In this document: in pieces, positions 29,970 to 38,120 of the stretch
Layout of the letters: each line of letters begins with the position of its first letter
Numbering within the stretch: position 1 is the first letter of the stretch
Origin: an uncultured Acetatifactor sp.
GTDB taxonomy: Bacteria > Bacillota > Clostridia > Lachnospirales > Lachnospiraceae
DNA length: 64,000 nt
Reading direction: 5' to 3'
NCBI GenBank assembly: GCA_910586485.1
Contig: CAJUIA010000004.1
Location: 97,032 to 161,031, forward strand
Program-made: the position numbers and the translations under genes
The notes under the pieces: model-generated
Told to the model about the DNA's origin: nothing
The model's database searches: none
What the model saw: only the letters and a program-made list of their open reading frames with translations

Positions 29970-32093
29970 ATGGGAGAAATTGATTTTTGTGATCCGAAAT
30001 ATTATACAAATCGGGAGCTTTCCTGGATTTTGTTTGACCACCGAGTATTGAATGAGGCGAGAGACAAGACCATTCCGCTGTTTGAAAGGCTCAAATTCTT
30101 AAGCATCACGGCCTCTAACCTGGATGAGTTTTTTATGATTCGGGTGGCATCCTTAAAGGATATGGTAAACGCGGGATACGAGAAAAAGGATATTGCAGGC
30201 ATGACGCCGAAGGAACAGCTTTCAGCTCTGGACACAGCCATTCATGAGCTGGTGGAGCTGCAGTATTCCACCTGGAACCGTTCCCTTGTTCCCCAGCTGG
30301 AAAAGAATGGTTTGAAGATCATCAGCAGACATGAGGATTTAAGCGGCGAGGAAGCGGCGTATATTGACGGCTATTTTGAAGAGAATGTGTATCCTGTGCT
30401 GACACCCATGGCAGTGGATTCCTCCAGGCCCTTTCCCCTGGTACGGAATAAGACGCTGAACATTGCGGCGCTGGTACACAAGAAAAACAGCAAAGAGGAG
30501 CTGGAGTTTGCTACGGTTCAGGTGCCCTCGGTGCTGGAACGCATCGTTACGCTTCCTTCTACGGGAAAGGTGAAAAAGGTTATCCTTCTGGAAGAAATCA
30601 TTGAAAGGAATATGCACAAACTGTTCCTGAATTATGATATTGTTTGTGCGCACCCGTTCAGAGTCATGCGCAATGCGGATCTTACCATTGAAGAAGACGA
30701 GGCGGCAGACCTGTTAAAGGAGATACAAAAGCAGCTAAAAAAGCGCCAGTGGGGCGAGGCCATCCGCCTTGAGGTGGAGGACTGCATAGATAAAAGGCTG
30801 TTGAAAATCTTGAAAAACGAGCTGCACATGGGGCAGAATATTTACAAGATTGCGGGCCCTCTGGACCTAACCGTATTGATGAAGCTTTACGGGCTGGAAG
30901 GCTTTGAGCATTTAAAGAATCCTAAATTTACGCCTCAGCCGGTGCCGGAGCTTCCCGCGGGCTGCCGGATATTTGACGAGATCAAAAAGGGAGATATTCT
31001 GCTGCACCACCCCTATCAGACCTTTGAGCCGGTGGTGAACTTTATAAGGCAGGCGGCAAGGGATCCGGAGGTGCTTGCCATCAAGCAGACCCTGTACCGG
31101 GTCAGTGGGAATTCACCCATTATTGCCGCGCTTGCCCAGGCGGCGGAAAACGGCAAGCAGGTGTCGGTGCTGGTGGAGCTGAAAGCTCGTTTTGACGAGG
31201 AAAACAATATTGTCTGGGCAAAGATGCTGGAGAAGGCGGGCTGCCATGTAATATACGGGCTGGTGGGGTTAAAGACCCACAGCAAGATTACTCTGGTGGT
31301 GCGCAGGGAAGAGGACGGCATCCGCCGTTACGTGCATCTGGGCACAGGTAATTATAATGACGCCACGGCAAAGCTGTATACGGACATCGGGCTTTTGACC
31401 TGCGACGAATCCGTGGGCGAGGACGCCACGGCGGTGTTTAATATGCTGTCCGGCTATTCCGAGCCTCTGGTTTGGAATAAGCTCAGCCTGGCGCCCCTTT
31501 GGCTGAAGGATAAATTCCTTTATCTCATCGGCCGGGAGAAGGAACATGCCCTTGAGGGGCATCCGGCCAGAATCATTGCCAAGATGAACTCTCTCTGTGA
31601 CAGGGACATCATTGCGGCGCTTTACGAGGCGGCCAGCGCGGGAGTGAAAATTGATTTGATTGTCAGAGGAATCTGCTGCCTGAAAACCGGGATTCCGGGA
31701 GTCAGCGAAAATATTACGGTGCGCTCCATTGTGGGAAATTTTCTGGAGCATAGCAGGATCTTTTACTTTGAAAATGACGACAATTTTGAAATTTACTGCG
31801 GCAGTGCAGACTGGATGCCCAGGAATCTGGAGCGCAGGGTGGAGATTCTGTTCCCGGTGGACCGGCCGGAGCTGAAGGAAGAGCTGCTGCATATTCTCCA
31901 AAGCCAGCTGAAGGATAATGTGAAGGCCTCCGTGCTGCAGGCAGACGGCAGCTATGAGAAGGTGGACAGGAGAGGAAAATCCCGCTTCCAGTCCCAGGAG
32001 ACATTTTGTCAGGAGGCAGTAAACAGGGTAAATGCAGAAGGAGAGGAAGAGACTCTGGTGACAAGAACGTTTATTCCGGAGGTGCATCAATGA
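29970..32093 (+). CDS. ppk1: polyphosphate kinase 1
   Basis: 707 aa, normal length. The N domain starts YYTNRELSWILFDHRVLNEA and SNLDEFFMIRVA. The catalytic C1 and C2 domains show the phospholipase D-like histidines in GLKTHSKITLVVRR (about 430) and EHSRIFYF (about 585), together with the ARFDEENNI motif. The enzyme makes polyphosphate from ATP by way of a phosphohistidine. It forms an operon with ppx upstream, and its stop overlaps the maf start by 4 bases. Confidence 0.96.
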   Translation: MGEIDFCDPKYYTNRELSWILFDHRVLNEARDKTIPLFERLKFLSITASNLDEFFMIRVASLKDMVNAGYEKKDIAGMTPKEQLSALDTAIHELVELQYSTWNRSLVPQLEKNGLKIISRHEDLSGEEAAYIDGYFEENVYPVLTPMAVDSSRPFPLVRNKTLNIAALVHKKNSKEELEFATVQVPSVLERIVTLPSTGKVKKVILLEEIIERNMHKLFLNYDIVCAHPFRVMRNADLTIEEDEAADLLKEIQKQLKKRQWGEAIRLEVEDCIDKRLLKILKNELHMGQNIYKIAGPLDLTVLMKLYGLEGFEHLKNPKFTPQPVPELPAGCRIFDEIKKGDILLHHPYQTFEPVVNFIRQAARDPEVLAIKQTLYRVSGNSPIIAALAQAAENGKQVSVLVELKARFDEENNIVWAKMLEKAGCHVIYGLVGLKTHSKITLVVRREEDGIRRYVHLGTGNYNDATAKLYTDIGLLTCDESVGEDATAVFNMLSGYSEPLVWNKLSLAPLWLKDKFLYLIGREKEHALEGHPARIIAKMNSLCDRDIIAALYEAASAGVKIDLIVRGICCLKTGIPGVSENITVRSIVGNFLEHSRIFYFENDDNFEIYCGSADWMPRNLERRVEILFPVDRPELKEELLHILQSQLKDNVKASVLQADGSYEKVDRRGKSRFQSQETFCQEAVNRVNAEGEEETLVTRTFIPEVHQ

Positions 32094-32692
32094 GGATCTA
32101 TCTGGCATCTGCATCTCCCAGAAGGAAAGAGCTTTTACTGCAGATCGGCCTGGAGTTTGAGGTAAAGGTCAGCAATGTGCAGGAGGTGGTCAGTACTTCC
32201 GAGCCTGCAAGGGTAGTGGAAGAGCTGTCTGCGCAAAAGGCTCAGGCGGTGCTTGCGGATTTGGAGCGGGAGTTAAGGCAAAGGGCAGCGGAGGAAATCC
32301 TTATCATCGGCGCGGATACCGTGGTGGCGGTGGACGGTAACATTTTGGGGAAGCCGGCAGACAGCGGGGCGGCGGCTAAGATGCTGAAGCAGCTTTCTGG
32401 AAGGAGCCATGAGGTATTTACCGGGGTCACCCTGCTGTTTAGAGAGTCTTCGGGACAGCTTGGGAGAAAGACCTTCCATGAGAGGACGGAGGTGGTCTTT
32501 TACCCCATGAGTCAGGCAGAGATCGACGGCTATGTGTCTACCGGAGATTGTCTCGATAAGGCCGGAGCATACGGGATTCAAGGGCTTTGCGCCCGATATA
32601 TTAAAGAAATAAAAGGGGATTACAATAATGTGGTGGGACTTCCCGTAGGAAGGCTTTACCAGGAGGCAAAGGAGTGGCTGGAAAATGAATGA
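32090..32692 (+). CDS. maf: Maf-family nucleotide pyrophosphatase
   Basis: 200 aa from ATG 32090 (overlapping the ppk1 stop as ATGA), with GGAGG upstream. MRIYLASASPRRKELL is the classic Maf N-terminus. IIGADTVVAVDGNILGKP carries the catalytic Asp, GRSHEVFTGV follows and DKAGAYGIQG is near the C-terminus. Maf proteins hydrolyse dTTP/UTP or modified nucleotides as housecleaning enzymes and can restrain septation. Its place here makes it part of the ppx-ppk1-maf-HAD operon. It is more often found near mreB or radC. Confidence 0.95.
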   Translation: MRIYLASASPRRKELLLQIGLEFEVKVSNVQEVVSTSEPARVVEELSAQKAQAVLADLERELRQRAAEEILIIGADTVVAVDGNILGKPADSGAAAKMLKQLSGRSHEVFTGVTLLFRESSGQLGRKTFHERTEVVFYPMSQAEIDGYVSTGDCLDKAGAYGIQGLCARYIKEIKGDYNNVVGLPVGRLYQEAKEWLENE

Positions 32693-33356
32693 AAGGCTTT
32701 TTTATACGAAAAAGGCTGTGATCTTTGATCTGGACGGAACCCTGTCCGATTCTATCGCCAGCTTAAAATACTGTGGAGACAGGGCGCTGGCTCCCTTTGG
32801 CTACGGACCGTATCCTGAGTCGGATTACAAGTATTTTGTGGGGGACGGCGCGGCGAATCTGATCAAAAGAGCGCTGATTAAGTCCGGGGACAGGGATCTG
32901 CTTCATTTTGACGAGGCTTTTGCGTTATATAAAGAATATTTTGCCGCAGACTGTATGTATCAGGTGAAGCCCTATGACGGGATACCGGAGCTGTTAAAGA
33001 CGCTTAAAGATAAGGGCATCCGTATTGCGGTGCTTTCCAACAAGCCCCATGTGCAGACGCTGGAGGTGATTCATACATTATTTGGAGAGGACTGCTTTGA
33101 CGTGATTCAGGGGCAGAAGGAGGGAGTGCCCATCAAGCCGGATCCGGCAGGGGTGTTTGCCATTTTAAAGGAGCTTGGACTGACGGCGGCAGAGCTTTTA
33201 TATCTGGGGGATACGGCTACGGATATGAAGACGGGAAAGGGTGCGGGAGCCTTTACCGTGGGTGCCCTTTGGGGCTTCCGTGATCGGAAGGAGCTGGAGG
33301 AAGCCGGTGCGGATGCCATGATTGCCCATCCCCTGGAGCTGCTGGAATATTTGTAA
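32685..33356 (+). CDS. HAD hydrolase, phosphoglycolate phosphatase-like
   Basis: 223 aa, overlapping maf by 8 bases. HAD motifs are in order: IFDLDGTLSDS (motif I, about 13-23, both Asp present), VLSNKP (motif II, about 110-115), GVPIKPDPAGVF (motif III Lys) and YLGDTATDMKTG (motif IV). A cap domain of type C1 lies between motifs I and II. Members dephosphorylate small phospho-sugars such as phosphoglycolate or pyrophosphate (PpaX). The exact substrate is unknown. It is the last gene of the operon. Confidence 0.9.
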   Translation: MNERLFYTKKAVIFDLDGTLSDSIASLKYCGDRALAPFGYGPYPESDYKYFVGDGAANLIKRALIKSGDRDLLHFDEAFALYKEYFAADCMYQVKPYDGIPELLKTLKDKGIRIAVLSNKPHVQTLEVIHTLFGEDCFDVIQGQKEGVPIKPDPAGVFAILKELGLTAAELLYLGDTATDMKTGKGAGAFTVGALWGFRDRKELEEAGADAMIAHPLELLEYL

Positions 33357-33394
33357 AGGGGTTGCAACAATAATGCTGGGTCATTGCAAAAGTA

Positions 33395-33423
33395 TTGACT
33401 TTGCATTGTTTGTTTGCTATTCT
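33395..33423 (+). promoter_or_regulatory. promoter of the toxin-antitoxin operon
   Basis: TTGACT 33395-33400 and TATTCT 33418-33423 with a 17-base spacer. Two TTGCAA palindromes lie just upstream (33362-33367 and 33384-33389), and a TTGCA half-site lies inside the spacer. They are plausible autoregulation sites. Confidence 0.7.
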
Positions 33424-33463
33424 TATTGTAGCAGAAGCTGAGCAGGTGCAGGAGGTGGCGTAA

Positions 33464-33757
33464 ATGGCAAGTACGATTCAAGTAAGAGTAGACGATGATT
33501 TAAAGGCAAAATCAGATGCTTTGTTTAAAGATTTAGGGACAGACACTACCACCGCTATCCGGATGTTTTTAACACAGGCGTTGGCAGTAAATGGTTTTCC
33601 GTTTGAAATAAAAAGAGTAAATGTAAATCCATATGAAACATTAGCAGAATATGAGATGTTAGATAAGCTGGAAAAATCGCGCAAACATGCAGCACAGGGT
33701 ATGTATAAAGAGGCTGCAGAGGTTTCCCGTGATATGAGGGCAAGGTATGGATTATGA
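33464..33757 (+). CDS. RelB/DinJ-family antitoxin
   Basis: 97 aa. The N-terminal ribbon-helix-helix motif is ASTIQVRVDDDLKAKSDALF followed by GTDTTTAIRMFLTQAL, the standard RelB/DinJ DNA-binding start. The middle (FPFEIKRVNVNPYETLAEYE) and a charged C-terminal helix should wrap the toxin. It likely represses its own promoter through the palindromes upstream. ATG 33464 follows AGGAGGTGGCG. It overlaps the toxin gene by 11 bases, as usual for type II pairs. Confidence 0.92.
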   Translation: MASTIQVRVDDDLKAKSDALFKDLGTDTTTAIRMFLTQALAVNGFPFEIKRVNVNPYETLAEYEMLDKLEKSRKHAAQGMYKEAAEVSRDMRARYGL

Positions 33758-34061
33758 AGTAGTAGTAACAAGAGATGCAGAGGAGGATTTGGAGCGTTTT
33801 ATTAAATATCTTATCACTGAGAAAGAAAGTATACAGGCTGCAGAAAATGTACTGGATGATTATGATGCAACAATCGAAAGCCTTAAGCATGTGGCGGGAA
33901 GTCTGAAATTGTGTGATAATCCAAGACTGCGTCAGCTTCAATATCGTCGCATTAATTTTTTAAATCACAGATATTTTATGTTATATCGTATCGTGGATAA
34001 TACGGTATTTATTGACAATATTTTTCATGAGCTGCAGGATCATGAAAATAAAATGGTTTAG
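33747..34061 (+). CDS. RelE/ParE-superfamily toxin
   Basis: 104 aa. The pattern VVVTRDAEEDLERFIKYL at the start, LRQLQYRRINFLNHRYFMLYR in the middle and VFIDNIFHELQDHENK at the end is that of the RelE/ParE fold, with basic and aromatic residues on the active face. RelE toxins cut mRNA on the ribosome, while ParE toxins poison gyrase. The DinJ-type partner favours the RelE/YafQ side. It is translationally coupled to the antitoxin. AT content is higher than in neighbouring genes, consistent with acquisition. Confidence 0.9.
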   Translation: MDYEVVVTRDAEEDLERFIKYLITEKESIQAAENVLDDYDATIESLKHVAGSLKLCDNPRLRQLQYRRINFLNHRYFMLYRIVDNTVFIDNIFHELQDHENKMV

Positions 34062-34108
34062 TCGTAGTACGGAGAAAAAAGGGGTTGCAACAATTTGCAT
34101 GTGACATA

Positions 34109-34137
34109 TTGACAGGAGGCGCATAACATTGTAGTAT
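34109..34137 (+). promoter_or_regulatory. sigma-A promoter with upstream TTGCAA repeat
   Basis: TTGACA 34109-34114 and TAGTAT 34132-34137, 17-base spacer. The repeat AAAGGGGTTGCAACAAT ends 14 bases upstream. It drives the small acidic protein and perhaps the two-component genes. Confidence 0.7.
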
Positions 34138-34203
34138 GTGGGCATAAAGAACTGTGCCGGGCGGATTGACACGGTATCCCGGTGAGCAAAGGAGGGTAGA
34201 AGT

Positions 34204-34467
34204 ATGCGCGAATTTGATGACAGAGTGCTGGAATATTTTCTGGACAATCAGCTTCAGCTTTTCCCCGAAAAGGTAGCAGAAACGCTGGATGAAGCAGAGG
34301 AATTTCTGGAGGACTGCATGGCAGTGCTGGTGGAATCTGCGGACGAGGTAATGGATTACTTTGAAGAGGAAGGCATGGATGTGCAGAGCGCCGGAGAGGA
34401 CGAGGTGCTGGCCGCCAGTGAGGTTTTTGATATTGGCGACGGCAGGTATCTGATTGTGGAAGCATAG
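34204..34467 (+). CDS. small acidic protein of unknown function
   Basis: 87 aa from ATG 34204 after AAAGGAGGG. It is strongly acidic (EFDDRVLEYFLDNQ, DEAEEFLEDCM, MDYFEEEGMDV) and predicted mostly helical with a short C-terminal strand DGRYLIVEA. I recall similar proteins only as uncharacterised, sometimes mislabelled, in Lachnospiraceae. There is no membrane segment or metal motif. Its own promoter carries the same 17-bp repeat as the neighbouring toxin-antitoxin operon, so it may be under antitoxin control. Confidence 0.7.
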   Translation: MREFDDRVLEYFLDNQLQLFPEKVAETLDEAEEFLEDCMAVLVESADEVMDYFEEEGMDVQSAGEDEVLAASEVFDIGDGRYLIVEA

Positions 34468-34594
34468 GTCTTAAACAAGCTTGAGGCGGCATAGGGAGAA
34501 GGGGCTGTTGCACAGGCAGATGGGTCATCTGTCCAAGGCAAGGGCTCCTTTACGTTTCCAGGGGTTAGATCACACATTCAATATGGGGGACAGG

Positions 34595-35299
34595 ATGCGG
34601 GTTGCAATTTGTGATGACGAGGCGGTACAGCAGCAGATTCTGCGAAAGTATCTGGAAGAATGGGCACAGATAAAGGGCGAGACACTGGAGACAGCGGTGT
34701 TTAACAGCGGGGAGAGCTTTTTGTTTGCATGGGAAGAGGACAGGGACTTTGACCTGTTGATTCTGGATATAGAGCTGGGCCGGTTGAGCGGCATGGAGCT
34801 GGCGGCAAAAATCCGCAGTCAGGATGAAAGGATTCCCATCCTGTTTGTCACGGGATATGACAAATACATGGCTCAGGGGTATGAGGTAGCGGCGCTGCAT
34901 TATTTGATGAAGCCCCTGCGCAGGGAAAAGCTTTTCCAGGTGCTGGATAAGGTAAAGCGGCTTGAAAAAAACGAGGAAAAGCTGCTTTTTAAAACGGACA
35001 GAGGACCTGTGTCCATGCCGCCCTCAAAAATATGGTATGTGGAGGCCAGGGCTCATCAATGCGTTTTGTACACGGAGGAGGAAGAATACGTTTTATCCTC
35101 CGGTATTCATGAAATGGCGGAGCTTTTGGAGCATTACCGGGAGTTTGTGCGCTGTCACCGTTCCTATGTGGTAAATGTGCGGCATATTCTGGCGGCAGTG
35201 AAATCGGAGCTGGTGCTGGATGATAAACGGAGGATTCCGGTGAGCCGGAGCCTGGAAAAAACGGTAAAGCAGGCGTTTATGGAGATGTTTAAGGGTTGA
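34595..35299 (+). CDS. LytTR-family response regulator
   Basis: 234 aa from ATG 34595. An upstream in-frame ATG at 34583 overlaps the GGGGGA site. The receiver domain has the acidic pair CDDE (about 6-9), phosphoacceptor Asp in LLILDIELGRLSG (about 56) and Lys in YLMKPLRREK. The LytTR DNA-binding domain (about 135-234) shows ARAHQCVLYTEEEEYVLSSG, FVRCHRSYVVNVRHI and RIPVSRS. Such regulators bind direct repeats and often control peptide export or virulence genes. The partner kinase follows after 6 bases. Confidence 0.92.
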   Translation: MRVAICDDEAVQQQILRKYLEEWAQIKGETLETAVFNSGESFLFAWEEDRDFDLLILDIELGRLSGMELAAKIRSQDERIPILFVTGYDKYMAQGYEVAALHYLMKPLRREKLFQVLDKVKRLEKNEEKLLFKTDRGPVSMPPSKIWYVEARAHQCVLYTEEEEYVLSSGIHEMAELLEHYREFVRCHRSYVVNVRHILAAVKSELVLDDKRRIPVSRSLEKTVKQAFMEMFKG

Positions 35300-35305
35300 C
35301 GGAAA

Positions 35306-36022
35306 ATGAGCGGACAAACGATACTGATAATTTGCGGATTGATTTTGGTGAACGTGCTGCTGTGGCTGGTGATTCTGCCATGGTATGTGAATCGTATTAA
35401 CATGCGCTTCCAGAATAAGCTGATTAACAGGCACTATGACGAGGTGGAGACGATGTACCGTAAGATGCGGGGCTGGCGGCATGATTACCATAATCATCTG
35501 CAAAGCTTAAAGGCCTATCTGAGCCTGGGGCAGTATGAGGAAGCAGCCCGCTATCTGGAAGGTCTGGAGGAGGATCTGTCCACGGTGGACAGTGTGCTGA
35601 AAACAGGGAACATTGTGGCGGACGCAATCTTAAACAGCAAGCTGACGCTGATACAGGAGCGGCAGATCAGCGTAGATGCGACGGCGGTGGTGCCGGGAGA
35701 CATCCCCGTTTCAGAGATTGACTTGTCCGTGCTGATTGGAAACCTGCTGGATAACGCCATGGAGGCCTGTATGCAGCTGCCGGAGAAGGAAAGGTTTATT
35801 CGCATCTATATTGATATTGTCCGCAGGCAGCTATACATCTCCGTGACCAATTCCATGGCCGGCAGAGGCGAGGGGGGCTTTCGCACCCGAAAACGGGGGA
35901 ATCATGGCTTCGGGCTTGTGAGAATTGACAGCATTGTAAAAAAGTATGGCGGTTATATCAACCGGCAGACGGACGAGGGGGTCTTTGCTACGGAAGTCAC
36001 CCTGCCTCTGGCAGAGCTTTAG
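35306..36022 (+). CDS. GHKL-type sensor histidine kinase, minimal sensor
   Basis: 238 aa. Only one membrane helix is present (about 5-27), much less than the six or seven of AgrC-type kinases, so the signal may be intramembrane or delivered by a partner. The dimerisation helix has the likely phospho-His in RGWRHDYHNHLQSLKAYL (about 55-72). The ATPase has IGNLLDNAMEACMQLP (N box) and HGFGLVRIDSIVKKYGG (G box). It pairs with the LytTR regulator and is followed by a strong terminator and then by the ABC exporter genes. Confidence 0.88.
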   Translation: MSGQTILIICGLILVNVLLWLVILPWYVNRINMRFQNKLINRHYDEVETMYRKMRGWRHDYHNHLQSLKAYLSLGQYEEAARYLEGLEEDLSTVDSVLKTGNIVADAILNSKLTLIQERQISVDATAVVPGDIPVSEIDLSVLIGNLLDNAMEACMQLPEKERFIRIYIDIVRRQLYISVTNSMAGRGEGGFRTRKRGNHGFGLVRIDSIVKKYGGYINRQTDEGVFATEVTLPLAEL

Positions 36023-36028
36023 CTTCAG

Positions 36029-36068
36029 TTCGTGCACTGTGGAATACCATTCGTGCACGAATTTTTTA
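36029..36068 (+). terminator. rho-independent terminator
   Basis: TTCGTGCAC (36029-36037) pairs with GTGCACGAA (36053-36061), followed by six T and an AT-rich tail. It ends the two-component operon 6 bases after the kinase stop. Confidence 0.88.
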
Positions 36069-36089
36069 TTTGCAGAATTGTGTGGTAAA

Positions 36090-36190
36090 GTGTAAGAAGA
36101 AAATCAAATTGCGTTTCGCTTTTTTTCGCTCGCGGCAGAGGCTGCTTCGCGAAGATTTTCTACGGCGCAGAAGCAGCGCCTTTCTTACAC
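36090..36190 (+). promoter_or_regulatory. branched RNA leader before the ABC exporter genes
   Basis: The outer helix is GTGTAAGAA (36090-36098) with TTCTTACAC (36182-36190). A second helix AGAAAATC (36098-36105) with GATTTTCT (36154-36161) encloses a hairpin TCGCG-GCAG-AGG-CTGC-TT-CGCGA. A separate hairpin GGCGC/GCGCC occupies 36164-36180. The outer helix ends 1 base before the GGAGG of the exporter gene, so folding could set translation. On the minus strand the inner loop reads GCGAAGCAGCC. Confidence 0.65.
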
Positions 36191-36203
36191 GGAGGAATCG
36201 GAT

Positions 36204-38120
36204 ATGCTGTATATGTCGAAGGTGTTTGCTGATAAAGCCCGGCGTAAATACGGATTGGTCAGCAATTTTCTATATCATATGTCCGCGTCAAAGGCATGGG
36301 ACAAAAAGCTGTTTTGGGCGCAGATTTTGATGGCAGTTCCCAATGTGACGGCCTCCTTTCTGGCGACGCTGCTGCCGTCTAAGCTGGTGGCGGATTTGAC
36401 GGCACGGATGACGTTATCGGGAATGATTTTGGAGCTGGCGTTCCTGGCGGCGCTTATGTGCCTGTGTAATGTGGCTTCCAATATGATGCTGGCTTACTGT
36501 GAAATGCAGGGGGATTTTATTTCCTTTCATTACGCCAATGTATTTGCACATAAAATGATGGATGTTGACTATGACTATCTGGAGGATAAGGATTATCAGA
36601 AAATTTCGGGAAATGCCTGGCGGACGGCACGCTTTGGGCAGGGCGTGTCCGGCGCCGCAACCCTGTTTCCCATGTTCCTGTACAGTATGGCGGGGGTTTT
36701 GATTTATGGTGTTCTGATCGGAAGGAAGAGTATATTACTGCTGCTGGTGATTATGGCTTCCGTGTCTTTCAGCTTGTTTCTGCTTTCTCTGGCACGGAAA
36801 AAGCACGCACAATATTATGAACAGCTTCAGCTTTCCTCCAGAAGGGAAAATTATATCACGGAGCAGGCCACGGACAGCTCCGCAGGAAAGGACATTCGCC
36901 TTTACCATCTGGCGTCCTGGTTTTTGGAAAAATATGAGGCGTCCTTAAATGAAATGGGCCGGATTTACGGGATCATTCACGACTGGTATTTGTTCCGCAA
37001 TGTTTCTCATGCGTTTTTACAGCTCATTATGGACGGCATGGCTTATGGAATGCTGATTCATATGCTGGTGAACGGCAAGATCACGGCGGCGGAATTTGTT
37101 TTTTATATTGGACTTATCAGCGGATTTTCCGTTTACTTTGAAACGGCTCTGCGCCAGATCATGAGCTTCGGCAACACCAGCGCTTCCATCAGCTACCTGC
37201 GGGAATTTCTGGAAACGGAAAACGGCTGGAGCGACGGGGAAGGCGTGGGGGAGGAAGCGCTGAAAAAAATGAGGGAGCAGGGGCTTAAGCTGGAATTCAG
37301 GGATGTTACGTTTACGTATCCCGGCAATGAAAAGCCTACTCTTAAAAAGATCAACATGGTGATAAAGCCGGGGGAGAAGGTGGCGTTAATCGGGCTGAAC
37401 GGAGCCGGAAAAACCACGCTGGTAAAGCTGATGTGCGGGTTTTACCATCCCACGGAGGGGGAAATTTTTGTAAACGATATTCCAATCAACCACTTTACCC
37501 GTGACGAGTATTACAGTCTGGTATCGGTATTGTTTCAGGACTCCACCATGATGGCGGTATCGCTGGACGAAAACCTGACGGGGCAGAATCCGGAGGATAT
37601 AGACAGGGCCGGACTGGAAAGAGCCCTAAAGCTGTCAGGCTTTCAGGATGTATATGATAAGCTGCCGGAAAAGGGAAGGACGCTTTTGGTGAAGGAGGTC
37701 AATGAACATGCCGTAGATTTTTCCGGCGGGGAAAAGCAGAAGCTGCTTTTTGCAAGGACAATTTATCTGAATGCGCCGTTGATGATCCTGGATGAGCCTA
37801 CCGCGGCACTGGACCCGATTGCGGAAAACGAGCTGTATTTAAATTACGGAAAAGCCGTGGAACAGAAAACCAGCGTATATATATCCCACCGCCTTTCCAG
37901 TACAAGATTCTGTGACAGGATACTGCTTTTAGAGCATGGAGAAATCATCGAGGAAGGAACTCATGAGGGGCTGCTGGCAGGGGATACCCGCTATGCGGAG
38001 CTGTTTGAAATGCAGAGCAGATACTACCGGCAGGAGGATGAAAGAAAGCGGAAAAGCGAGCTGATGGGGGATACCTGGCAGGCGGATCAGGAGGGGAGGA
38101 AGGGAGTATTCCATGAATAA
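36204..38120 (+). CDS. ABC exporter subunit 1 (fused membrane and ATPase domains)
   Basis: 638 aa from ATG 36204, 7 bases after GGAGG. The N-terminal membrane domain (about 25-320) has about six helices. The ATPase has Walker A GLNGAGKTTLVKLMCG (about 402-417), Q-loop VLFQDS, signature FSGGEKQKLLFAR, Walker B LMILDEPTAALDP and switch ISHRLSST. All catalytic residues look intact. It ends in a charged tail and overlaps the next subunit by 8 bases, so the two probably form a heterodimer. Substrate may be a peptide, lipid or drug. The neighbouring LytTR/GHKL system suggests peptide export, but this is not proven. Confidence 0.9.
   Translation: MLYMSKVFADKARRKYGLVSNFLYHMSASKAWDKKLFWAQILMAVPNVTASFLATLLPSKLVADLTARMTLSGMILELAFLAALMCLCNVASNMMLAYCEMQGDFISFHYANVFAHKMMDVDYDYLEDKDYQKISGNAWRTARFGQGVSGAATLFPMFLYSMAGVLIYGVLIGRKSILLLLVIMASVSFSLFLLSLARKKHAQYYEQLQLSSRRENYITEQATDSSAGKDIRLYHLASWFLEKYEASLNEMGRIYGIIHDWYLFRNVSHAFLQLIMDGMAYGMLIHMLVNGKITAAEFVFYIGLISGFSVYFETALRQIMSFGNTSASISYLREFLETENGWSDGEGVGEEALKKMREQGLKLEFRDVTFTYPGNEKPTLKKINMVIKPGEKVALIGLNGAGKTTLVKLMCGFYHPTEGEIFVNDIPINHFTRDEYYSLVSVLFQDSTMMAVSLDENLTGQNPEDIDRAGLERALKLSGFQDVYDKLPEKGRTLLVKEVNEHAVDFSGGEKQKLLFARTIYLNAPLMILDEPTAALDPIAENELYLNYGKAVEQKTSVYISHRLSSTRFCDRILLLEHGEIIEEGTHEGLLAGDTRYAELFEMQSRYYRQEDERKRKSELMGDTWQADQEGRKGVFHE

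Larger units (their letters stand above)
33355..34094 (+). repeat. 17-bp direct repeats flanking the RelBE module
   Basis: AAAGGGGTTGCAACAAT occurs at 33355-33371 and again at 34078-34094, just outside the two toxin-antitoxin genes. Each copy contains the palindrome TTGCAA and each is followed by its own promoter (33395-33423 and 34109-34137). They may be operator sites for the antitoxin or the trace of insertion of the module. Confidence 0.75.

Noticed and set aside
31269..32114. 281-codon minus-strand ORF over ppk1
   Set aside because: It is antisense to a full-length polyphosphate kinase gene with intact motifs. No independent signals support it.
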